Positions 26,972-35,287 of a stretch of DNA of 64,000 nt are shown piece after piece. The position numbers and the translations under genes are program-made. Position 1 is the stretch's first letter; every line of letters starts with the position of its first letter. The stretch is from Prado023 sp964418695 (GTDB taxonomy: Bacteria; Actinomycetota; Actinomycetes; S36-B12; CAIYMF01). The notes below the pieces were generated by a model. The model did not search any database. It worked only from the letters and a program-made list of their open reading frames with translations, and was not told where the DNA came from. The stretch lies in contig CAYQMN010000002.1 in the NCBI GenBank assembly GCA_964418695.1, positions 186,001 to 250,000 on the forward strand, written 5' to 3'.

Positions 26972-29383
26972 ATGCCTGACTCGGTCCTGGACGGCCTGGA
27001 TCCCGAGCAGCGTCTCGTCGCCGAGTCGCTGTCCGGGGCGCTGCTCGTGCACGCCGGCGCCGGGGCGGGCAAGACCCGCGCGATCACGCACCGCATCGCG
27101 CACGCGGTGCACACCGGTCGGCACTCGGCGCGCTCCGCTCTGGCGGTCACGTTCACGACCCGGGCCGCCGGCGAGATGCGGGGCCGCCTGGCCGAGCTGG
27201 GCGTCCCCGCCGTCACCGTGCGCACGTTCCACGCCGCCGCGCTCAGCCAGCTGCGGCACTTCTGGCCCACCACGGTGGGCGGCCCGCTGCCCGAGCTGGT
27301 CGCCAGCAAGGTCCAGCTGGTGACCGCCGCGTGCCGCGAGCTCGGGGTGCAGGCCACCCGCACGACGGTGCGCGACCTGGCCTCCGAGATCGAGTGGGCG
27401 GGGTCGAGCCTCCTGGTGCCGGGCAGCTACGTGCAGGCCGCTCAGGCCGCCGGGCGCACGGCCATCGGCAGCGGCGCCGACACCCTCGACCTGCCCGACA
27501 TCGCGCGCGCGTTCGCGGCCTACCAGTCGGTGAAGGAGCGCCGGAACGTCATCGACTTCGAGGATGTCCTGCTCTCCACGATCGCCCTGCTGGGCGACCG
27601 GCCCGACGTGGCAGACGAGGTGCGGGGGGTGTACCGATGGTTCACCGTCGACGAGTACCAGGACATCACCCCGGCCCAGGAGGCCCTGCTGTCGGCCTGG
27701 GTGGGGGACCGCGACGACGTGTGCGTCGTGGGCGATCCGAGCCAGACCATCTACTCGTTCGCCGGTGCCGATCCGGCGTCGATGAGCCGGTTCCTGCGGC
27801 GCTGGCCGGACGCCACGGTGGTGAGCCTGGACCGGTGCTACCGCTGCACGCCGCAGATCGTGCGCGTGGCCAACGAGGTGGTCCGGGTGATGGGGCCCAT
27901 CGGCGCGGACCGCTCGGCGGGGTGGCCGGCGGATCTCCCGAGGCGGTCGCTGGACTTCGCGGGCCCGTCGGCGGGCGCCCCCATGGCCGGCACCGGACGC
28001 TCGGGACCGGTTCGCGGGCGGCCGGCGGAGGGGAGTGGCTCTGCCTCGGCTGCCCAGGGGCCGCTGCTCCTGCGCTCCCAGCGCGAGGCCGGGTCGCAGC
28101 CGGTTCTCATCACCGCGGGCGACGACGCCGAGGAGGCCCGGGTGATCGCCCGGCGGATCGCGGAGCTGGTCGGCGAGGGCTTCGCCCGAAGCGACATCGC
28201 GATCCTCGTGCGGACCAACGGCATGTTCGAGGCGTTCGAGGCAGCCCTGGCCGAGGCGGGGATCCCGGCCGTGCTGCACGGCGCCGAGCGGTTCTTCGAG
28301 CGGCCCGAGGTGCGCGAGGCGGTGGTCCGGCTGCGCGGTCAGGCGTCGATCGCCGATCGCGGCGCCCAGCCGCCCCCGGAGCCGGCCGGACCCGGGCAGC
28401 TCGACCTCATGGCCGGCACCCCCAGCACCGGCGCTCCCGGCACCCCCGGCGCGTCCCGGACCCCCGGCGCTTCCCGGACCTCCGGCGCTCCCGGCGCTCC
28501 GGCGGTGGGCATCGACGGTCCGTTGGTCACCGGGACGATCGGGGTGCTCAGCGCGATGGGCTGGCAGGCCGACGCGCCGCCCGGCGGGCGCACCGGCCGT
28601 GAGCGTTGGGAGTCGCTGGCCGCGCTGGTCGGCCTGGCTCGCGAGCTCGAGGCGACGGGCGTCACCCGGCTGGCCGATCTGGTGGCCGAGATGGAGCGGC
28701 GCGCGGCGCTCTCGCATGCCCCGTCGGCTGACGCGGTCACCGTGTCGACGCTGCACGCCGCGAAGGGCCTGGAGTGGCGGGCGGTGTTCCTGGCCGGGGC
28801 CAGCGAAGGCTTGTTGCCGATCAGCTACGCCGACACAGAGGAGCGGCTGGCCGAGGAGCGTCGCCTGTTCTACGTGGGCATCACCCGGGCCAAGGACCGG
28901 CTGTTCGTCTCGTGGGCGCTGACTCGTGCCGGCGGTGGACGGCATCGGGAGCCCAGCCGGTTCCTGGCGCTGCTGCGCGGTCGCGGGGGGCTGCAGGAGG
29001 CCGGCCAGCGCACCGGGGTGATCCGCCAGGGCCGGGGCACGCCGACCCCGGAGCGGCGCCGGCGCTCCCCGGGGCGATGCCGGGTGTGCGGGGCCGGTCT
29101 GGTGACCGGGCCTGAGAAGACCCTGGGCCGCTGCCGGACCTGCCCGGCGCCGCAGAACGAGGCCCTGCTGGAGGTGCTCAAGGAGTGGCGCCGCACGGAG
29201 GCGGCGACCCGCTCGATCCCGGCGTTCGTGGTCTTCAGCGACGTGACGCTGCAGGCACTCAGCGAGCGCGTCCCGCAGAGCGACTCCGAGCTGCTCGCGA
29301 TCCCCGGAGTAGGCGCAGCCAAGCTCGGCCTCTACGGACAATCACTGCGCGAGCTCCTGGCCGAGCACACCCCCGCCCGCTGA
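26972..29383 (+). CDS. uvrD2: UvrD2-type DNA helicase with Cys4 motif and HRDC domain
   Basis: 803 residues from ATG 26972. SF1 motifs: HAGAGAGKT (Walker A near residue 30), VDEYQDITPAQ, DPSQTIYSFAGAD, TLHAAKGLEWRAVFLAG and RRLFYVGITRAKDRLF. After these comes a tetracysteine motif (CRVCGAGL...CRTCP) and a C-terminal HRDC domain (ALSERVPQSDSELLAIPGVG). This architecture is that of actinobacterial UvrD2, essential in mycobacteria. A Pro/Gly/Ser-rich linker near residues 470-510 is a low-complexity insertion. Confidence 0.93.
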   Translation: MPDSVLDGLDPEQRLVAESLSGALLVHAGAGAGKTRAITHRIAHAVHTGRHSARSALAVTFTTRAAGEMRGRLAELGVPAVTVRTFHAAALSQLRHFWPTTVGGPLPELVASKVQLVTAACRELGVQATRTTVRDLASEIEWAGSSLLVPGSYVQAAQAAGRTAIGSGADTLDLPDIARAFAAYQSVKERRNVIDFEDVLLSTIALLGDRPDVADEVRGVYRWFTVDEYQDITPAQEALLSAWVGDRDDVCVVGDPSQTIYSFAGADPASMSRFLRRWPDATVVSLDRCYRCTPQIVRVANEVVRVMGPIGADRSAGWPADLPRRSLDFAGPSAGAPMAGTGRSGPVRGRPAEGSGSASAAQGPLLLRSQREAGSQPVLITAGDDAEEARVIARRIAELVGEGFARSDIAILVRTNGMFEAFEAALAEAGIPAVLHGAERFFERPEVREAVVRLRGQASIADRGAQPPPEPAGPGQLDLMAGTPSTGAPGTPGASRTPGASRTSGAPGAPAVGIDGPLVTGTIGVLSAMGWQADAPPGGRTGRERWESLAALVGLARELEATGVTRLADLVAEMERRAALSHAPSADAVTVSTLHAAKGLEWRAVFLAGASEGLLPISYADTEERLAEERRLFYVGITRAKDRLFVSWALTRAGGGRHREPSRFLALLRGRGGLQEAGQRTGVIRQGRGTPTPERRRRSPGRCRVCGAGLVTGPEKTLGRCRTCPAPQNEALLEVLKEWRRTEAATRSIPAFVVFSDVTLQALSERVPQSDSELLAIPGVGAAKLGLYGQSLRELLAEHTPAR

Positions 29384-29475
29384 GCCGGCCGCATCCGCCG
29401 TGGGGTCGGGTGGCGGGGGTTGGTCGAGTTCGACTGGCGTGAGGTGGGGGCGGGCCCTCCTCCTCCTCCTCCTCC

Positions 29476-30801
29476 TCACCTTCCTTCGGCTGCTTCCTTG
29501 AAGCCGGGGATCCACTCCTCGAGCTCGGTGCGCATGGCCACGTGGGCGTCGAGCTGGCAGAGGACCCCGACCCCGCCCAGCCACACGCGGTGGATCAGCA
29601 GGTACGACGGCGGCAGGATGATGCGCACGCCGGTCGTGAAGTCCGAGCTGCGCGGGTTGTTCAGCCGGGTGAACTGCGCCCGCAGCCAGGCGCGCGAGTA
29701 GTGGAAGACGTCCACGCGCGCGGGGTCGACCAGTGGGTCCAGGAACGCCAGCAGGTCCGCGGGATCGATGTCGGTCTCCGACTTGAGGAACCCCTCGTCA
29801 CGCAAGCCGGCGAGCACCGCGTTGCCGTCGCCGGTCAGCGCACGGCCCAGCAGGGTGCCGATCGCCGGGGGCAGCCCACCGGGCAGATGGGCGACCGCTC
29901 CGAAGTCCAGCACCGCGAACCGGCCGTCGGGCGCGATCCGGAAGTTGCCCGGATGCGGGTCGGCGTGCAGCAGCCTGGCCCGCGCCGGCCCGGACAGCAG
30001 GAACCGCTGATAGAGCTGGCCGGCCCGGTCCCGCTCCTCGGGCGTGCCGTCGACGATGATCCGGGAGAGCGGGGTGCCCTCCTGCCAGGTCGAGACGATC
30101 GCGGTCGGGCCGCTGGCCAGCACGCCGGGGATCACGAACTCGGGGTCGTCGCGGTAGGCGGTGGCGAATCGCTTCTGCGAAGCCGCCTCCCGGGTGTAGT
30201 CCAACTCCTCGCTGACCCGCGCGGTCAGCTCGTCGAGCAGCGGCTTGGCGTCCACGCCGGGCATCCACGACGTCATCAGCCGGGCCAGCCGCGACAGGGT
30301 GCGCAGGTCGGCCATGAGCGCCTTGTCCGCGCCCGGGTACTGCACCTTGACGGCGACCTCGCGCCCGTCGCGCCACACGCCGCGATGGACCTGGCCGATG
30401 CTGGCCGCCGCGGCCGGCTGGTCGTCGAACGAGGAGAACCGGCGTCGCCAGCGGGGGCCGAAGTTCGCGGCCAGGACGTCGTGCACCTGGCTGGCCGGCA
30501 TCGCGGGCGCGGAGTCCTGCAGCTTGGTCAGCGTCGCCCGATACGGGCCGGCCATCTCCTCGGGCAGGGCGGCCTCGAAGATGCTCATCGCCTGGCCGAA
30601 CTTCATCGCCCCGCCCTTGAGCTCGCCCAAGGTCCGGAAGACCTGCTCGGCGGTCCGGGCCTGCAGCTCGGCGGCGACCGCCTCCGCGGGCGCCCCGCCC
30701 AGGCGCCGGCCCATGCTCAGCGCCGCCCGGCCTGCGTGACCCAGCGGCACCGCCGCCATCCGGGCGCTGCGAGTCACGGCGTTCACCGGGATGTCGGGCA
30801 C
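29476..30801 (-). CDS. AarF/UbiB (ABC1) family atypical kinase
   Basis: 441 residues from GTG 30801. ABC1 kinase hallmarks: KFGQAMSIFEAALPEE (the KxGQ motif that replaces the Gly-rich loop), VAVKVQYPG (lysine), ELDYTREAASQKRF, LLHADPHPGNFRI (catalytic loop) and VLDFGAV (DFG). These proteins influence quinone or lipid metabolism through ATP binding. A homologue is found between uvrD2 and the zincin_2 gene in mycobacteria. The 3' end abuts a CCT microsatellite (about 29457-29476) that encodes nothing in this frame. Confidence 0.92.
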   Translation of the reverse strand: MPDIPVNAVTRSARMAAVPLGHAGRAALSMGRRLGGAPAEAVAAELQARTAEQVFRTLGELKGGAMKFGQAMSIFEAALPEEMAGPYRATLTKLQDSAPAMPASQVHDVLAANFGPRWRRRFSSFDDQPAAAASIGQVHRGVWRDGREVAVKVQYPGADKALMADLRTLSRLARLMTSWMPGVDAKPLLDELTARVSEELDYTREAASQKRFATAYRDDPEFVIPGVLASGPTAIVSTWQEGTPLSRIIVDGTPEERDRAGQLYQRFLLSGPARARLLHADPHPGNFRIAPDGRFAVLDFGAVAHLPGGLPPAIGTLLGRALTGDGNAVLAGLRDEGFLKSETDIDPADLLAFLDPLVDPARVDVFHYSRAWLRAQFTRLNNPRSSDFTTGVRIILPPSYLLIHRVWLGGVGVLCQLDAHVAMRTELEEWIPGFKEAAEGR

Positions 30802-30869
30802 GCACCCATTCTGCTGGGTGCCGGCGGCACCCGCCCGGCACCCCGGCGCCACCGAGCCCGCCGAGACGG

Positions 30870-30905
30870 CGAGGAGGGGCATCCCCGATGGGGAGCCCCT
30901 CCTCG
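30870..30905 (-). terminator. Stem-loop terminator after the DUF5679 gene
   Basis: CGAGGAGGGGC (30870-30880) pairs perfectly with GCCCCTCCTCG (30895-30905) around a 14-nt loop. It lies just downstream of the leftward DUF5679 gene and upstream of the AarF gene. Confidence 0.7.
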
Positions 30906-30941
30906 CTCTGCCCGCGGGCGCGGGCTCATGTCTTCAGGGAA

Positions 30942-31100
30942 TCACTGGGCCTTGCCGAGGATCCGCGCGACCTTGGTGCCGCAGACCGGGCAGATGCCCT
31001 TGGCCATCCGACGGTTGTTGACTTCCTCAACCTGTCCGGTGAACTCGCGCTTGGCCTTGCACTTCACGCAGTAGGCCTCTCCGGTGTAGCTCTCGCTCAT
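30942..31100 (-). CDS. DUF5679 zinc-ribbon small protein
   Basis: 52 residues from ATG 31100, with a strong GGAGGAAGC site upstream. Two Cys pairs, AYCVKCKAK and GICPVCGTK, form a compact zinc ribbon; the rest is basic. This small family is widespread in actinobacteria and of unknown function. Divergent from the enoyl-CoA hydratase. Confidence 0.88.
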   Translation of the reverse strand: MSESYTGEAYCVKCKAKREFTGQVEEVNNRRMAKGICPVCGTKVARILGKAQ

Positions 31101-31206
31101 GCTTCCTCCGTCGAAGGGGGCCGCACTCGGTGACGGCGGCCCTGCGGAGCAGACAGTACTCCCGGACCGCCCCTGCGCACTCGAAGCCACCCCGTAGCCT
31201 TGCCGC

Positions 31207-32088
31207 ATGCCCCGCACTGCCTCTGATGGCTCCCCCCTGCCCGCTGCCTACGCCAGCCCCGACGGTGCTCACCGGGACCTCGACGTGCACGACTTCGACC
31301 CCCAGGCCGACCGCCTGGCGGTGCGCCGGGAGGGCGACGTCGTCGTGGTCGAGCTGGCCGACTCCGACCGGCGCAACATGATGGGCCTGGAGATGACCGC
31401 GGCCTGGACCCGGCTCATGGCGGCGCTCGCCCGGGACTCGTCGGTCAGGGCCCTGGTGCTGACCGGCCAGGGGACCGCGTTCAGCTCCGGCGGCAACACC
31501 TCGTGGATCGGCGCGGACTCCCACCAGCCGGTGCCGGTGCTGCGCGAGCGGATGCTCTCCTACTACAGCGCGTGGCTGGCGATCCGTGACCTGCCGTTCC
31601 CGACGATCGCGGCGATCAACGGCCCGGCGGTCGGCGCCGGTGCGGCGCTGGCCCTGGCCTGCGACCTGCGCTGGGCCGGCGAGTCGGCGATGCTCTCGCT
31701 GCCGTTCCTGCGGATGGGCATGCACCCGGGCATGCTCTCGACGCTGCTGCTCACCGAGGTGGGCGGCGTCGCGGTGGCCCGCGACCTGCTGTTCACCGGG
31801 CGCCGGGTGGGCGCCCCGGAGCTGCTCGCGCTGGGACTGGTCAGCCGCGTGGTGCCCGACGAGCAGCTCGCCGAGGTCGCCGCCGAGGGCGCCGCCCAGA
31901 TCGCGGCGGGCGCCCCGTCCGCGGTGCGGCTGACCAAGGTGGCGCTGCGCGGCGCCGGTCCGCACGACTGGGAGGCGGCGACGCAGTGGGAGGGTCTTGC
32001 ACAGGCGGTGACCCTGGCCTCGGAGGACCTCGCCGAGGGTCTCGCGGCGCTGCGCGAGAAGCGGCCCGCGAGATTCACCGGACGCTGA
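31207..32088 (+). CDS. Enoyl-CoA hydratase/isomerase (crotonase) family protein
   Basis: 293 residues from ATG 31207. Crotonase fold: the first oxyanion segment AFSSGGNTSWIG, the second NGPAVGAGAALALACDLRWA, then RMGMHPGMLSTLLLTEVGG and the helical tail. A roughly 40-residue N-terminal extension precedes the domain. Reaction type (hydratase, isomerase or other acyl-CoA chemistry) is not certain, because the usual pair of catalytic acids is not clearly recognisable. Confidence 0.88.
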   Translation: MPRTASDGSPLPAAYASPDGAHRDLDVHDFDPQADRLAVRREGDVVVVELADSDRRNMMGLEMTAAWTRLMAALARDSSVRALVLTGQGTAFSSGGNTSWIGADSHQPVPVLRERMLSYYSAWLAIRDLPFPTIAAINGPAVGAGAALALACDLRWAGESAMLSLPFLRMGMHPGMLSTLLLTEVGGVAVARDLLFTGRRVGAPELLALGLVSRVVPDEQLAEVAAEGAAQIAAGAPSAVRLTKVALRGAGPHDWEAATQWEGLAQAVTLASEDLAEGLAALREKRPARFTGR

Positions 32089-32145
32089 GATCGCCCATGC
32101 CATCGGCTGTCACGCATTCATCGGCGTGTCGCGGGTCACTTTCTT

Positions 32146-32284
32146 CTCTCCACATGGGCTCGCGGCGTCGTGACTGGTCAGAGCCTTGTTAGTGGCGACT
32201 CTCCCGGCGTCATCCACACGATTCCCACGACACATCCACAGACTGGCGGCCGGTCTTCCCCAAGTTCTCCACATCTCGTCCACA
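32146..32284 (+). promoter_or_regulatory. Cluster of five DnaA-box-like 9-mers
   Basis: CTCTCCACA (32146), TCATCCACA (32210), ACATCCACA (32232), TTCTCCACA (32265) and TCGTCCACA (32276), all in the same orientation. TTCTCCACA and TCGTCCACA differ by one base from the actinobacterial box TTGTCCACA, and TCATCCACA by one from TTATCCACA. Binding by DnaA is inferred only. Confidence 0.45.
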
Positions 32285-32343
32285 GGGCGTTCTCCGCAAC
32301 TCTTGACGCCGGGCGGGCGGCTGCCTACTTTCCGGATCTGAAG

Positions 32344-32407
32344 GAACCCCCGGAGATAACGGGTGCGAGAGGGGCCAGCCCCGCGCATCGCGCGCCTCCG
32401 GGGGTTC
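32344..32407. promoter_or_regulatory. 12-bp inverted repeat enclosing a 40-nt structured loop
   Basis: GAACCCCCGGAG (32344-32355) pairs with CTCCGGGGGTTC (32396-32407). The loop contains GGGGC-CA-GCCCC and GCGC-AT-GCGC inner hairpins. It could be a terminator between convergent genes or a small structured RNA; I do not recognise a riboswitch class. Confidence 0.5.
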
Positions 32408-32602
32408 TGATCGTCCGGGGCTGGTTCGGTCGGGTTCGAGCGTGCGCGGAGTCCGATCGTCCGGGGGCGTGCGCCGCCCGACTCGGGGGCCGACGCTCAG
32501 GTTGAGACCGTCGCCGCTCTTCGGGGAAGCCGTGGGGGTCGCGACTCACACGGGCAGGAGTGCCGCGCTGGCGACCGCGCCCGTCGGAGGGAGTGCGCCG
32601 AC

Positions 32603-33319
32603 CTAGCGGCAGCGCAGGACCGCCGCCTCGACCAAGCGGATCAGCGCCGGATCTGGGTCGGGCAGGCGGTCCACCGGGAACCACGCGAGGTCCAGCGACT
32701 CGTCGCTGCGGGTCGGCTCGGCACCGGCCGGGGCGTGGGCGAGGAAGGTCACGTCGAAGTGCACGCTCGGCGTGCGCCGTCCGACGCTGTCGCGGCACGA
32801 GACGGGGTGCCGGTCCAGGCCCAGCGGGTCGGGGTCCAGGGTGAGCCCGTCGATCCCCGACTCCTCGCCCGCCTCGCGCAGCGCGGCGACCCGCAACCCA
32901 GGCTCGCCGGGCTCTACGTGGCCGCCCAGCTGGATCCAGGCCCCGACGAGCGGATGCAGCGTGAGCAGCACCCGCTCGGCGCCGGCGTCCAGCAGGACCG
33001 TGCTGGCGGTCAGGTGTCCCGCCCGGTTGTCCCGGTCGAAGGCCGCGGCCCCGTGCTCGTCCACGTGGGTGACGACCTGGCCACGGACGAGCCCCTGGTC
33101 CGGGTCGGGCGCCGGCCACCCCGCCAGCAGCGCGCGGGACGGGGCGAGGGCGACCGCGTAGGGGCTGTCGCTCGACCCGTCGAGGGACGCCGGCGCCGCG
33201 GGGCCTGCGCCGCCGGTTCCTGCACTGCCGGTTCCTGCGCCGCCGGTGTACGCCTTGCCGGTTCCCGCGCCGCCGGTGTACGCGCTGCCGCCAGCCGGGT
33301 GGGGCCTGGGGTCAGGCAC
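32603..33319 (-). CDS. NUDIX hydrolase with Gly/Thr-rich N-terminal linker
   Basis: 238 residues from GTG 33319, overlapping the end of the upstream zincin_2 gene by 8 bp. The Nudix box is GHVEPGE...AALREAGEESGI. Residues about 10-45 are repeats of SAYTGGAGTG type, encoded by degenerate 15-bp DNA repeats at about 33205-33292; this stretch is probably a disordered linker. The substrate is unknown. Confidence 0.88.
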   Translation of the reverse strand: MPDPRPHPAGGSAYTGGAGTGKAYTGGAGTGSAGTGGAGPAAPASLDGSSDSPYAVALAPSRALLAGWPAPDPDQGLVRGQVVTHVDEHGAAAFDRDNRAGHLTASTVLLDAGAERVLLTLHPLVGAWIQLGGHVEPGEPGLRVAALREAGEESGIDGLTLDPDPLGLDRHPVSCRDSVGRRTPSVHFDVTFLAHAPAGAEPTRSDESLDLAWFPVDRLPDPDPALIRLVEAAVLRCR

Positions 33320-34775
33320 GGGGCTGATCCGGGCCGTCCTCCTCGGGCGCCTGGGCACCGGCGTCGGGGCCGGCGTCCACGCTCGGCGCGTCGGCGTCGC
33401 TTGCCCCGGCCGCCTCGCTGTCCGTCCCCTCGCTCGCCGCGGTCGCCTCGCCGACGCTCTCCACCGCCGCCGTGAGCGCGTTGAGGTCGGCGTCGGTGAT
33501 CGACGAGCCGGAGACGAACCCGGCCGGGTCGTCCAGGTCGCCCGGCCCCGGCAGCAGGTCGGGGTGCTCCCAGACCGCGTCGCGCCCCTCGATCCCACGG
33601 ACCCGCTCCAGCTCGGCCCACAAGGCCGCCGCCTCGCGCAGCCGGCGCGGCCGCAGCTCCAGGCCCACGAGGTTGGCGAACGTCTTCTCGGCCGGTCCGC
33701 CGGCGGCGCGGCGCCGGCGGACGGCCTCCTGCAACCGGGCCGCGGAGGTCAGCCGGTCGCCGACCGCGGCGGTCACCACATGGTCGACCCAGCCCTCGAC
33801 CAGCGCCAGCAGGGTCTCCAGGCGGGCCAGGGCCGCCTTCTGCTGCGGGGTGTCCTCGGGCACCAGCACACCCGAGGAGAGGATCTCCTGGATGGCGGCG
33901 GGGTTGGACATGTCCACGCCCTCGAGCGCGCGCTCCATGGCCGAGGCGTCCAGGCCGATGCCGCGGGCGTACTCCGCTACGGCGCCGGTCAGCGTCGGGC
34001 CCAGCCAGACCACCTGCGCGAGCAGGCGCTGGTGGGCGACCTCGCGCAGCGCCAGGTACAGCTGGATGTCGGCCGGCTCGATCTCCAGGCCCGCGGCGAA
34101 CGCGGCCACGTTCTCCGGGATCAGGGTCGGGACCCCGTCCGGGGTCAGCGGCAGACCGACGTCACCGGCGCCGAGCACCTCGCCGGCCAGCGCGGCCAGC
34201 CCCTGGCCGGCCTGCATCGAGAACATGGAGGCCCCGAGCTGCTTGGCCATCCCCATGAGCGGGGCCAGCATCTGGGTGAGCTCCGGGGGGATCTCGGCAG
34301 GCAGCATGGCCCGCAGCTCCTCGGGCAGCCCCTGGCTCAGGTCGGCCGTGTCGGGCAGCAGCCCGGACATCGAGCCCTGCACCTGCTCGGCGATCGGGTC
34401 GATGATCTGCTGCCACGCCGGCAGCGTGGCCAGCAGCCACTCGGTGCGGCTCCAGGCGCGCGCGCCGGTGCCGCTCGCGGGCAGGGTGGTGGCAGCGCTG
34501 ACCCACAGCTCGGCCAGTCGGACCGACTCCTCGACGGCTCGGCGCTGGGCGTCGCTGACGACGGGGTCGCCCTGGCTGGCGATCACCTGCCGGGCCAGGT
34601 CGCGCGCGGCGTTCCAGTTCACCGGGCCCTGGCTCGGATTGGTGCCCATCCCTTGGAGCATCGCGCCCAGCTGGGACAGGGCCGCCCCCAGGTCGCCGAT
34701 CTGGAAGGGGTCCTGACCCGAGCCGCCCGGCTGGGAGTCGTCGGGTGGCTGGAAGCCGAAGGGGAAGTTGCTCAT
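33312..34775 (-). CDS. Zinc-dependent metalloprotease family protein (zincin_2, DUF2342)
   Basis: 487 residues from ATG 34775. The Gly/Gln-rich N-terminus (MSNFPFGFQPPDD) and the central YLALREVAHQRLLAQVVWL segment (E-x-x-H element) match the actinobacterial zincin_2/DUF2342 family. An acidic low-complexity tail follows after about residue 430. Its position next to the PDZ-Lon gene matches mycobacteria (Rv3195-Rv3194c). Proteolytic activity has been proposed for the family, but a full HExxH motif is not seen here. Confidence 0.87.
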   Translation of the reverse strand: MSNFPFGFQPPDDSQPGGSGQDPFQIGDLGAALSQLGAMLQGMGTNPSQGPVNWNAARDLARQVIASQGDPVVSDAQRRAVEESVRLAELWVSAATTLPASGTGARAWSRTEWLLATLPAWQQIIDPIAEQVQGSMSGLLPDTADLSQGLPEELRAMLPAEIPPELTQMLAPLMGMAKQLGASMFSMQAGQGLAALAGEVLGAGDVGLPLTPDGVPTLIPENVAAFAAGLEIEPADIQLYLALREVAHQRLLAQVVWLGPTLTGAVAEYARGIGLDASAMERALEGVDMSNPAAIQEILSSGVLVPEDTPQQKAALARLETLLALVEGWVDHVVTAAVGDRLTSAARLQEAVRRRRAAGGPAEKTFANLVGLELRPRRLREAAALWAELERVRGIEGRDAVWEHPDLLPGPGDLDDPAGFVSGSSITDADLNALTAAVESVGEATAASEGTDSEAAGASDADAPSVDAGPDAGAQAPEEDGPDQPRA

Positions 34776-34930
34776 GTCGCAGCTGCCTTTCAGGTCGGGA
34801 CGCCGCAGGTTCAAGGGTAGGCGCGTCGGCGCCCTGGGGCCGCCTCGATGCCGGCGTGGCCCCCGTGGCGCGGGCCACGTTCCCGGCGGTGGCGGCGGGT
34901 GGCCCGGCACGGCGCGCTCGGGTGAGCGGC

Positions 34931-35055
34931 AACGTGCCGGCAACGTCCAGCCGGGGTGCGCGGCGACGTGCCGGCAACGTCCAGCCGGGGTGCGCGGCAA
35001 CGCGCCGGCAACGCCCAGCCGGGGTGCACGGCGACTCCCGGCCCGGGTGCATGGC
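34931..35055. repeat. Tandem 34-bp repeat (three copies plus a partial fourth)
   Basis: Copies at 34931-34964, 34965-34998 and 34999-35032, each of the form (A/G)ACG(T/C)GCCGGCAACG(T/C)CC followed by AGCCGGGGTGC(G/A)CGGC, with a degenerate partial copy at 35033-35055. It fills the 326-bp gap between two divergent genes (34776-35101), where I see no gene. This could be a variable-number repeat affecting the promoters on either side. Confidence 0.85.
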
Positions 35056-35101
35056 AACGTGTATAGGCTCGCGCCCGGTCGGAACAGGTGAGGAGGGGGC
35101 C

Positions 35102-35287
35102 GTGATCTGGTGGCTCATCCCGCTGGCGGTCACCCTCGCGGCCTGGGCCTGGACCCGCCGGCCCGGCGCCGGCCGGATGCGCGCGCGACCCCGGCCCGTC
35201 CCGGGCTCAGCGCAGGACGCCAAGGATCTCGCCCGGTTCGCCGACGCCCTCGAGCAGCCGATGCCCGGGGCTCAGGGGGTCCGGTGA
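35102..35287 (+). CDS. Small single-pass membrane protein
   Basis: 61 residues from GTG 35102, with GAGGAGGGGG upstream. The first 18 residues (VIWWLIPLAVTLAAWAW) form a membrane helix; the remainder is basic, then Asp/Ala-rich (AQDAKDLARFADALEQ). Its stop overlaps the start of the PDZ-Lon gene (GTGA), so translation is coupled. Function unknown; coupling suggests a partner of that protease. Confidence 0.75.
   Translation: MIWWLIPLAVTLAAWAWTRRPGAGRMRARPRPVPGSAQDAKDLARFADALEQPMPGAQGVR

Larger units (their letters stand above)
32089..32602. other. 514-bp intergenic region with DnaA-box-like sites and an inverted repeat
   Basis: No convincing gene is seen here; a 111-codon rightward ORF at 32170 has no ribosome binding site and poor codon use. 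The left part holds five TCCACA-containing 9-mers and the right part a 12-bp perfect inverted repeat, listed separately. It separates the rightward crotonase gene from the convergent NUDIX gene. Confidence 0.7.

Noticed and set aside
29457..29476. CCT microsatellite considered as a phase-variable tract
   Set aside because: It lies just outside the stop of the AarF gene and in no promoter that I can identify, so length changes would have no obvious effect.
32170..32505. 111-codon rightward ORF in the intergenic region
   Set aside because: No ribosome binding site, poor codon use, overlaps the DnaA-box-like cluster and the inverted repeat; no recognisable protein features.
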